From Parelaphostrongylus tenuis (Eukaryota > Nematoda > Chromadorea > Rhabditida > Metastrongylidae): 64,000 bases of DNA. The stretch spans positions 62,001-126,000 of the forward strand of contig JAHQIW010000171.1 in the NCBI GenBank assembly GCA_019055375.1. Direction: 5' to 3'. The stretch's first letter is position 1. Each line of letters opens with the position of its first letter. A model generated the notes under the pieces. That model made no database searches. It was not told the origin of the DNA and saw only the letters and a list, made by a program, of their open reading frames with translations. This document shows positions 49,101 through 61,100 of this stretch, piece by piece. Both the position numbers and the translations under genes were made by a program.

Positions 49101-52100
49101 TTTACTCTTTTTTTTCCCTCTCACACAGGATACGTGTACAAAAGTGGATTTTTATATTGTGTACCAGTCACGCATGTCAGTTTTGGTCCTGTTCGTAGAT
49201 CTGCGAGTGATGAGTGATACGGAAAACTTTAACCGCAGACGTAAACGAACCTGCGTTACACTCATATCGACCGCCTTATTAGAGTCTGTCATCAGTTATG
49301 AGTTGTTCCTATAGGGCCAATCGTGCGTCAGAACTTCACAGAGCGAAGAGAAAGAGCTCTGAATAACATTTTGAGATTCTTGATCTAAGACTTACATTTT
49401 CACTGTTTTTGACTATAATATGACGATAGCTTCTTTGACGGATCAATAGCTTCTGTGGCATGAATTATCTGTTCGTTCTCACAACAAGAGTTATCATTCA
49501 TAGAGTTTTGATAAACATCATTCTGTAAAGTTTGCTGGGTTCTACAAAGTGCGGAGCATAAGTTGTTTTCTTTTGCCAGGCTTTACTATATGATAAAAAC
49601 TTTTAGGTTTCAAGATTTTTCTACTGGCAATGCTAACCAAGGACAAATAGTTCACCCACAGGAACCAGTAACGGTGCGACATCAACCACAACAACGGATC
49701 TACAGAGTAAGTAAGGTGTCGTTACTGTATGGTCTATGATTACTGATTAGTTTTTGGTTCTAGACACAGAATAATACCACTACTGTGTACCATACAACAT
49801 CTCAGTTACCACCTGGAACTGTCTATGTGCAGAATGTTCAACAAGCCACCCAAGCTCAATTTGCTTCATCGCAACCAACTGTCGGCGAAGTTGTACGGCA
49901 ACAACATCAGGTTAGAAGTCACAGTTATAATAAAACTCGATTGTGTCTTTTGTCCATCATCTAATAAGTATGAAATTCTTACTCTGTAAACGAAAGCTCA
50001 ATGACTAGGAGTACTCTATATAAATATTAGAAAATGTTGTTGAAGACTTTTCTTATCACCCATTTGCTTTTGAAAAAATATTCGTAATTAACCCTTTGTC
50101 GACGGTGAGGGTCGTTCTAGACTCAAATTTCCAATGGTCTTTTTGTTGGACAGAGCTCTTCTACTACAGCTCAAACACTTATTGAATTTTAAATCTCCCT
50201 CCGACACTATGCTTGGTTTTTGAAAAACCTTGATGCGCTGTAGCAACGAAAACAAAATTGTTCCACATTTGGGTGCACTGCTTGCACGGCTAGGGTTTTG
50301 TACACAGCCTTTCATTAGACTAGTAGAATAATACTTATTCAACAGTTTAAATCCCATCGATTCCGAACTTTGGTTTGGTTCTTTAGGAACTCTTTACAGT
50401 CTATCATAGGATGAAGAGAAGATTACGTTTCACACTTGGAGTTTTCTTCGCATAAGAACGTTATATATCCACAAAAAGTATATGAGCGTGTAGAGGAAGT
50501 TATGTAGCATCAGAGCAATAAAAAAATAAACCCTAAGTTCTTCCGAAATGAAAATATTCTTGTTAACATGGCGCGTGCCTTGCGTAAGTCGATAATCTGC
50601 CGTACCTAAAGAGTTAATGATATTTGAAATTGAACTAGAAACAAGATAACGAAAGTGCCAATTGTAATGCAGCGGCCACCAGCTGCCACGGTAGATTCGG
50701 GGATGCTCCTACATCACCAAATGGTGCCGAAAGTCACGTTGCAAGGACATACTGGTTCATTGCCTCTTGTGTCGTACAAAAAAATGGCTGCGAGTGTTGT
50801 ACACAGAGAACGCGTTGAGTGTCGCTTACTCGATTAACTCTTTTGGTCTTTCGTGCCGCGCAGATCCTTCGATATTTGTCTGAACAATGACGATCGTGGG
50901 ATACGAGCAACCTATTACAATGATTGCCATAGTATCATAACAAAAGAAATACACAGTAACAACGTATCGCGAGATAATGATAAATAATAATGTAGTAGGT
51001 GTAGGCCTAAGTGTATGTTGCCTCAACTCCAGGATATCTCGATGAGTTAGTGGAGCTACACGATAAGTAGAATAGTGACTCTACTCAAGAGGCAAATACA
51101 TACGACTGCATGAACAACAATGGCTATGACCAGGATGAAGCAGTAAGCCAAGAAATGGGGAACTCGGGTCGCGCCCAAAGTAGCGGCGACGTCTAACTGT
51201 CGCGAATGCGAATGCAGCTTGCTAGCCTATAGGATGTGGGCGGAGTTGCTTGTGTCATTTGTGAAATAAAAAAGTAACAGTTACTCGAGGGAATGACCGA
51301 CATGACCTAGTACCAGTGTGTCTGTTTACGAAGAGAGCGGAAGGTAGAGTTATTGAAATTGGATTGGCATATAGCCATATCCAATTGATACAGAACTGTA
51401 GCTTTTCAGTACAGGTTTAGAGAGAAGAATACAACATTTTTCCTTTCTCCATCTTGTTGCAGCCCTTTGGGAAGCGTGTTTTTGCTTTTCCAGTTTTGAT
51501 GGTCACTCGGTAGCTCAAATTGCAGGATTCAGTGTTATACATAATTTCTTGAGTGGCCTTTCTACTGCGTTGTATCAGTAAAAATATAATTTTGTTTCGC
51601 TCTCAAGTATTTTCCTCTAGGCAAATTTTTTCCCTACAACTTTTAGTAAGCATTGGATAGCACAGATCTCGGCGACTTCAACGATGTACTTGGTTTTCGA
51701 AAATGACTTCTGAGTGTACTGTAACAGGCAAAAGTATATCGATTTTTGCAAATTTGGTACCGACAAAGCGCGGTGATCTAGTGCCACTGTTGTGAAATTC
51801 TATCTACATACTCTATAAGTGAAGTGGCTTGAAGCCCTCGTCGCGTTACGCTAAACCTACTTTTCTTTTGGTTACTACAGCGCACTAAAACGTCGTTCAG
51901 AAAAATCAAATATATCATCAAAATTGTGGAGATTTGTTTCATTGAATGTTTAGTATAAGTCTAGGAGAAATTCTCTTTCTAGCGAAATTACGTCCAAACG
52001 CTTCGAGTGTGGAACCTAATTCTATTTCTATATTTGAAGCACATTTTAGGAAGTCATTTAGAGATAAAGCGCACCATTGAAAATTTTGGGATCTAGGCTG

Positions 52101-55100
52101 TGAAATGATTATCAAAGCTCTCAAAAAATCAAAAAACGCGTTTTTTTACAAGGGTTGAGAAAGGGTGCGGATAACGCAAATGGTGCAAATTAGTGCAGCT
52201 CAATTTTCCACTGATTGTAACAGCGCAATAAAAATTCTTTTTCTATAATCAAGTGCATAATTGTTGAAATTTGTGCTATCGAGTAGTCATTGAAAGTCTG
52301 AAGGGAGACCATTGTCCAGCGGAAAATGCTTGATTGTGACTTAAAATTTATTTTTACTGTTACAGCGCAACAATACAACATGTTTCAACAATATAGCACA
52401 CTATTAGAATTTCCGTGCTTCAAGCCATCGAGTAACCACTTAAACGATTGAAAAAGCGAAAAATGCGTTTTTTTCCAAGGGGCTGAAGCAGGTTGGAGAT
52501 AACCGAAAAGAATCAAGAATACTTCAGCGAAACACAAAACTAATGAAAACAATGACCAGTTTATTCTTTCCTGTATCTCCAGCGAAGTGGGTGGAATTAC
52601 AGGGCAATGCTTGAAGGGGATAAATTTGGGGAATCCCTTAGCAGCCTTTGAGATATCATCAAACACTTTAATGTTCTCGCTTGTTTATGGCGGTTCGTGT
52701 GACCGTTCATGCAAAGCGCAAAATCACAGAGTTTGTTCTAACAGTAGAGGTGATGACAGCATGAGTTCAGGCACGGTCTAGCTGATCATTTGTAAAGTGC
52801 GCATGACGAGTATATTCATGAAAAGGAATACCACTCTGTGTCCTCACAAAAAGACTTCTAGACGTCAAGCGTAAAACACAGTAATGTTCATTACTAAGCA
52901 TGTGTATGGCACGGACGCACAGCGGTGACTATTTCCAAGTAGAAATCATCACTTCGCGTAAGAAACTAAATTTTTGCGAATAAAAGTTTCGGGACATTAT
53001 GAATGAGGTGCAAGAATGCAAAAATGAATCCCAGTAAGGATTGGTTTATATCTGAGCGTGGTCTCACACAATATATCAAGTGGATGACAAAACGTGAAAA
53101 AGCAGATTGTATATCCATGTGACTTATGCGGTTCTCTCTACGTGGAATATTCAGTGTAAGAAAAGTGGCGAGTGTGTGAGGAAACTTTTGTTTTCAATAC
53201 GATCAAAATTTGGTAGCTTTATCTCGGCTATAAGGGAACTAATGAATATTTGATCTCAGTCGCTGTACAAGAATTTTTTATAGTAGTGTTAGTAAATTTT
53301 CGGAAGATTAACTCTCTAACTAGAGCCATACGTGGCCGATTCTCAAAAAAAAAACCTATAACGCTGTAACATTTAGAATAAAATTATGTTTCACATCGGC
53401 CTCGCAATTCAACCATTGCTTCGCTAGAACCCCGAAAAGCACATGAACGTGTGAAGGAAATTCTCTACTCTTCAGGCGTTTAATCTGGTGTTTCAAGAGA
53501 CAATTCTCAATTCAATAATAGAAATCGCAGTCTCCTATGGCCCGCGGAAGGTCAGTCGATCGACCGGAGTATTGAAACGGTCACATCCGCCTTGAACCCG
53601 CACCCCACCGCATAGAATAGCCAAAATTTTCTTGCCCGCGTATGTGAATTTGGTCTTATTTTCACTGCTGCACTGCAGAGAAACGGTCTTCTCTGAAAAT
53701 AAGTACAGCATTAGAATCACTGAAAATTACGCTATCGTGCGATTACTAACAGTTTGAAAAAAAACAGCTCTGTTCGGCGATAAATATGTGCATGTGGAAC
53801 ATAATTTTATTTTGGATTTTACAACGTTATAAAAGGGTTTTTTGAAAAATCGGCCACTTATGACACTAGCCAGAGTTTCAAGCTTTCGAATGATTACTAA
53901 CACTCCTATTGAATATTCCTGTGCAGCGAATGAGGTCGAATATTCATTTGTTCCCTTATAGCCGAAAAGTAGCTCTTGATATCGCGGCGTGTCCTAATCA
54001 ATGACTTTTTAGTTACGGCACGTATCTGGAGCACAACAGGTCATCGTACAGCAAGTGGCTACACCACAAGTGGTGGTAGCTGCTGGTGCTCAAGCAGTGG
54101 GTGGTGCCCAAATTAGAACACAAATTGTTCAACATTCGCCTTTACCTGCTCAGATAGTTCTGGCACCTGCCGTTCCGCAAACACACCAAGTGGTAATTTT
54201 GTATTTCTTTCACTTTTCTATGCTTACGAAACCAAGTTTCTTCCCATTACGTAGTTTTCATCGTTCATAGTTCAGGTAGTGGTTGCACATCGGTCTTCTC
54301 CGGCACAAGCAGCGAAGCGCTTGGAAGAGAAACGTGCAAGTCGCCTGAGTAGGTCGGTTAACTTTGCTCTTATGTGTTCTTCTGTACGTGATCTGAGTTA
54401 TTTATTTATCATTCTGGAGACCGCATGAGATACTTTTATGCACAGCTTTTCTAAAAAATTGTGTTTTACTCATGAAATTGCCAATTTTGTGATATCGAAT
54501 CTACTGCTACTCGATAATTTTGAGTGATATCCAAAACTTCGAATCTCGGTTGATTATCAAACTCGCATTTCATTCTTTCGGGGGGTGCGTGTTAATCAGG
54601 CTCCTATCCGCTGCCACTTTTTCTGCAACATCATACAATTACTAAAAACGATTAGGTGAATATAATTCTTACTACCAGCTATTTCGAAACGATTCTGTGT
54701 ATGATTTGCCCTTCATTCTGGTTCCTAATTTCTTATCTCGCCGACTACACATATCATACTGCCCTTTATTTCATGCAACACTTCACACTTTCAGAGTTCC
54801 TATTTGCCAACATCGTGCGTTCCGACTTCTAATTCTTGAATCTTTCATGGCTTCACATAATTAATCATGTTTGAATGATGTTCTTTCCTTACCCTCCCCA
54901 AGCCTGATCTTAAAGCGCGATTGTTCCAGTGATTAGAGAGGCTTTGTGTCCACGCAAGGTCGATGGTTGGGTAGTACTTGGTGTTGTTGATGTAGCAAAT
55001 ATGTAGTTTTTCTGGTGTATCTTGGTTGTGTTGTTCTCTTGGCGAGCAGTCCATTGTTTCGAGTGCTCAGTGATGCCGACCTGAGGAAGATTACTATAGT

Positions 55101-58100
55101 GTTCAATTCAATGTGAACCATATCACTTAAACACGATATCTTATACGTATTATCGTGACACAAGCGATTTATTCATTTGAACTGTTTATTCAGCAATCTA
55201 TTTCGTAAAAAAGTAGTGAATTGTTAACAACTGGGCCTTTTTTTGCTACAATAATTACGTATATAGAGGAATGTGCAATACTGATCGACACCAAAAATTC
55301 TGCTGCGTCGCACCCTGGTAAGGGATCGCACTAGCAGCCTTCTTCCCGATGGCCAGCATTACTTGCCGCCGTCGCCACGTCCGGCGGGGCTAGCGCTGTG
55401 ACCCTATCGTACCCAGCGTGTTTGCGAAACTTCATTGTCACCCAATGAAACACTGGTTTTATTCGCTAGTAATCCGTTTCCTTAGCTTTCTAGTAATCTA
55501 CATTAATTGAAATGGAGATATAAATCTTAGTCATGTTGAAAAATCTTACTTCCTTCATATCGCTACTAGGAAATCGTAGACTTATGGAACTACGAGTAGG
55601 TTTTTTGTACCCTCTCCGTCAAGATTAGTGTATCGAACAACATATCTATGGAACAACCAAGAAGTATTGTTTCTAGTGAGACAAACAGTATACATTGAAG
55701 GATAAAGGATAAAGCTCTCGGCGTTGATAAATCCCTGAGGGATGCGCCATGCATTTGACTTCAATCTTTAACTTCGTTTGAGGTGATTGAATGCATATCT
55801 GGCCTTTACAATGACTCGCGGTGGCCTCCCGCTGAACCGAGTCATTGCTGCTTATCCTCCCAGACAAGTCTGAGACCAGTCTGGTACCAATTTACCGACT
55901 CCGGAGGGATGGATGGCTTGGTGAGCCTGAGCGCGAGATCGAACCATTGACCTCATTGTGCGACGCAGAGCACCTCTAACCACTACGCGACATGCGCTCT
56001 GGTATACATTAATGCTTCGCAAATGCTTATAATTGGTCGTTCATGTTAGAAATCAAACTTTAAAATATCAGATCAAAAAGAAGATCTGTGAAAAATCATT
56101 GCACTGTAGCAGTTTTATGACGTTACAACTATATGTTCAAAGATAGTGAATGCTATACAAAACTGTTTATCTCGACAGAAGTTGAACCAGTGTTACACCC
56201 ATGCGGAGGGCGTGTGCCACCACCACACCATCGTGACACTTTATTTTTTGTTGATTTTTCTGTGATACAAGGCACTGGGACTTTCAGCAATCAAGCGGAG
56301 TTTTGTCCAGTTCGGATTTTTTGATATATCGTTATAAGGTCGATTATAGATAAGTAGATGGAAGATTTTCTGAACTTCTAAAAAAAATGCACATTTTTTG
56401 ATCGAGTTGAGGCAGTTTTCTTCTCAAATGTTGCCAGTCGTACGTCTGTAGTTCACGAAGTGGAACATATATGGCCTATACAGAAACTTTTTTTGCCTCT
56501 TAGAGTCAGAGGAGATCTTGACCTTGTTGATGAAAGAGATCTATGAATTTGAGGATCTGGTAACAGCATAAGTGTTAGGTTATACACTGTGTACGTTAAG
56601 AAACTGATTTTGCGCATATAACTGAAGTTTCTCCAGGCTGAGGAACTACTTTGACAGTCTACATGAAACGCTCTCCCATCCGGACACCGAAACTCCGTTC
56701 ACGGACCTTCGCGATGTCTTGCAACGGTTATTACCATATCATGCCTATGGAGAACCAAACTTCAGTGATGAGCATTTGGAGCAATGTGAGTTTTTTCCTT
56801 TTGCTTGGCTCTTTTTTTTTCGAGGTTCCGCCCGGATAGTCTGTGCGCCATATATGGGCGAGTCCCTGTTTTTGGAGCGGAATTCCGACTTATAGGGAAT
56901 ACTTGGAGCACATCACCACCCTTCAGATATCTTAGGTGAGCATGGGAGTCAATTATTTCACGGTGGTAATATGCTTCAACTTCTGCCTAAAAGTGGGTAC
57001 TCCTCTCCAAAAAATTGGAGAAGTAAAATATTCTTGGACGGGAATAAAAAAAAACGAAACAATGTAGTATTTTCTCTACAAATGAGTGTCCAAAGTGGTT
57101 TTTATGTGTTATTAAGTGAGACGGTTAGAGAAATATGTGGAAAATCAGTTGGCTTTGTTCAAGAGGTCATTACGAAGTCTTTGAGTTTTTGCAGTTTTCA
57201 TTATTTACAGTTGATTCGAATTACATGCGAACCACCATTAACCTAATGGAACAACGAAAACGTTTGGAAAAACGGTTGCGGAAAGTCTTTTACGACGAAG
57301 CATTAGTTTGTTGTTTTCTTCATAATTTTAGTAACACTCGATAGTCATTCATCGATAGGTAAACTAGTTTTTCTGTTCGATTTCCAGCATTCTACTGAAG
57401 TTGAAGAGAGAAATTTGTTGTTGTATCTCGATGGTGAATACGAAAGGCGAAAATTGGAAGAGGAAAGAGAGCTTGTCAAGCAAGGCAACGTTGGTTAGTG
57501 TTTACTTATCAAATCATATGCTTTGAGACAGCAATTGCAAAATCACGGATGAGACTGAGCTGCTGTAAGTGAGCAGAGTGTAGGAAAAGGATTGCTTTGT
57601 GTAGGTTTGTGAGCCTGTTGAGTCTGTTGTAGTTCATAGTAAGTAGGTGTGTGAGTCCTTTCAAGATTGTAGTGGCTTGGGGTGCTGTTTTGGTACTGAA
57701 ATTTATTCGCTGTGTTTAGAAGCGTTCGTACGTGATAGCCCTATCGTGGCTGCTTTGCATGATTCCACTCGTGAAACAGTCGAGATGACCGCGCAAGTAG
57801 CCTCTTCATCGAAAACGAGTTCAAGATCTGTAATGCATCAATACGAATATCATCCGTTTGAAGAAATTCCTATTCCGTTGTCGCCCTATAAATCACCATC
57901 ACCCTTCAAATCTCCTACTAGTAGCATTAGGTGAGTTTTAAATGGTCCTGATGTTAATCTTGCAACCAATGTTCTGAAAAATTCGTTGGAAGCCACACTT
58001 ATTGCCCTATTGTTTAGATCACTATCACCAAGCAAGTCACCGTGTGCTGTGGCATACTCTCCCAGACTTCGAACCCGCCGTGCTTCTCACTCCAAAAATT

Positions 58101-61100
58101 CATCGCCTTCTACGTCAGCCGTTGAACCAGCACATACACGTCCATCTTCGAAGCCACGTCCTACTTCGGAGTCTGACTCGTGTTCTCGGAGGTGCTTTTC
58201 CCATGAAAGCTTTTTCTTAGGACATTTGTCCGAGAATTCTGTGCCCTACCCTCAAAACTTTTCCATCCATTCAAATTTGTTTAGTTCATCCTCAAAGCTA
58301 GATCAACAAAAAGAGGAAATTCATCGTCCAATACCACCTCCACTGCCAAATGTTGCTGCTCGAAGAATCACACCTTCAAGGTACTTAAATGAACCATTAT
58401 TTGATACTTTTCACAATGTAGGTATTAGCCTTTGATTAATGTTGCCGTTCTAGGAAACTGGTTGATAAAAACAGTTCCACCCACGTATCTTCGTCACCTA
58501 GTCCTTCGCAGCCCGAGAAGGCGGAAATTCTGGCCTCCATTTCCACCCCTGGCCGTCTACCAGCTAAGAAGGAATTGCTGTCAAGGGCAAGGCAAGGTGT
58601 TCCGGCAGAAATGCGCTCGCCACCTGCACATTCAAGTTCCACCAGTACAGCGATGTTTGTTCGTAATTCAGTAGAAGATTACGAATCCGATGGATCAGCC
58701 TCGCCAGAGCTTGGTGTGGACGACGTTGTTGTGCCACCTCCTCCCACACCTTCAGAACAGTCTATTAAACCTCCTACTCCGCAAGTCAATGTTCTTTCAC
58801 CGGCAAAGCCTGCACCACCACCTTCTCAGAAGATACCTCAACGACCTGCCATTCCAGCACCTCCACTTCTTCCGCAGAAGAAAGAAGTAGGTTTTTGTAT
58901 AATCACTTGTACAACTAATTTTTATGTTCTTGTAGTACGACTTGCCCCGTAGTACTGTAATTGATATAATTCTTTTAGAAGTTGAACAAAAGCCCGGAAA
59001 GGACGTCTCTTTCCGTAGTAATACAAGAGGATGTGAAACCACCGCCAAAGCGTGAAGAAGAGAAACCAGCAGAACGTTTTCGATTCAAACCTCAGGTATT
59101 GTTCTCTTCAATTCATAAATGTTGCCTGTTTGTTGTCGTGGATGACCATCATTCTACAAGTCGATCTCGCAATCGAAACCTGCTGTAGCATATGTTGTTG
59201 TTTGATCGGTAAAATGTATAATTTAGTCCGCTAAAAGGCAATATGAAGTGAGTATTACAGTAGATTATTACATTCTTGTAGGTTCCACGACCCAGTCCTG
59301 TGTCACCTTTCAAGTCTGTTACTCCTAAACAAGAGTGTGCCGTCGAACATAGTAATGTAGGAAAAGATGTCAATCATGGAGAACTGAAAAGCCTGGCGAA
59401 CAAAAAGGATCAGGTGTGTGTTAGTATTGTATGACTTGGAATTTATCATCAAATTGTGTTCTTTGTATATCTGACATTACTTATAATTTACTGTAAAGTG
59501 AGATTCAATTAGTGTTTTTAGGTCTCTGTTTGTGATAAACCTCCTCCAATACGTTTGAAGTTGAAACTGGATGGCAAAGAGGTTTATATAGAAAATAATG
59601 AAAACAGTGAGAAAGGCCACGAAAGAAGCACAAGAAGCATAAGAAGAAAAAGCGGGAAGGGCACAAAAGACATAGTGAAGATTCCAAGTATGTCAAAGTA
59701 CAACATCGTCCACAACAGCTGGGGAAGTCACATGTGAGGAAAGTAGAGAACGATGCATCACCACAGGTACAATTTTCAAGCGTTTTCAGTTTTCTTTGCA
59801 TCTTACTGTTGAGGATAGTGCATGTTTTGAGCCGATAGGTCTAGTGCTATATAGGCGCCTATTTCGTCCTATTGGGACTCATCAGTAGCACCCTCCCTCG
59901 GTTCCGTCGACCCCTTGAGGTGAAATAATCCTCTAAAGGAATCGGCGCCGAGTAAAACTAAGCACCCAAAGTAGGATGATGGTATTAACCTGACTTTAAG
60001 ACTTACTGTTAATTCTAGTAGGTCGTTCCATAAGTTTTGGCAACCTATTTCTTCATTAGCTAGAATTGTGTTTGATTTTGGTGTCTTTCGACTGCGCATT
60101 TTCTTGCGAACATTTTTCGAACACCATGCCTATTATCGCTTTTAAGATAGAGCTGTCTTGGAAATAAATTAGTCTTGCTACTCATGCACGAATGGCCTTT
60201 AGGGGAAAATGCTTTTGAAACGGCGCGCAAAGTCAATGGAACTTGAGGCGATGATAAAATAGCAGGAAGGACGGCCAGGAAGTGGTTCGCGGAGTTCAAA
60301 GCTGAACAGGACTGTCTGAAGGATCACTCGCGCTCGGGCCGTCTGCAGGAAGCTCCATTATTCTTGCGCACCTTTCCACTAGCATTCTCTTCGCGTTATT
60401 CGTGCAGGAGTGGCAAGCGATCTTGTTCCCAAGAGCTCCCATCTCAAAGCAAGTATATCCAAGCTGTGTAACAAAATGTCCACAAAAAAATGCGCAATTG
60501 AACGATAGTAAAGTCATGCAATTTAAATCACTTTTCGTTGATAAATTTGGTGTATATTGCTCTAGTCCAAAATTATAAAACGGCATAGCAATATCCCATT
60601 GTTTGCCTATTTATTCTTCTTATTGTATTGCAATCAATTCTACAATAAATGTAATTAATAATAATAAAATATAATTAATAATAAAATAATTAATAATTAT
60701 TTTATTTTTATTTTTATTTTTTTTAATTTTTTTTTATTTTATTTTTATTTAATAATTATTTTTTATTTTTTATTATTTATTTATTTTTATTTAATTTTTT
60801 TTATTTATTTTTTTATTTTTTATTTATAATTATAATATTTATTTTTTAATTTTTATTATTCTTCACATCTCTATTTTATAGGAAGTAGTTGCTGTTACGT
60901 CTAATGGGATACGAGTGAAGCTGAAATTTGGGCTTGGTGCCACCGTCATAAATTCTGTTACTCCTAAGCGAGATGTATCATTGAAAGAATCTGCGGAATC
61001 CAAATTGGTGCATAAAATTGTGATTCAGAACCGTCTACATCTAGTGGATCGACAGTCGTTTCGGTAAGAACATTATAATAATTTTGGCGGTTGAACTATT

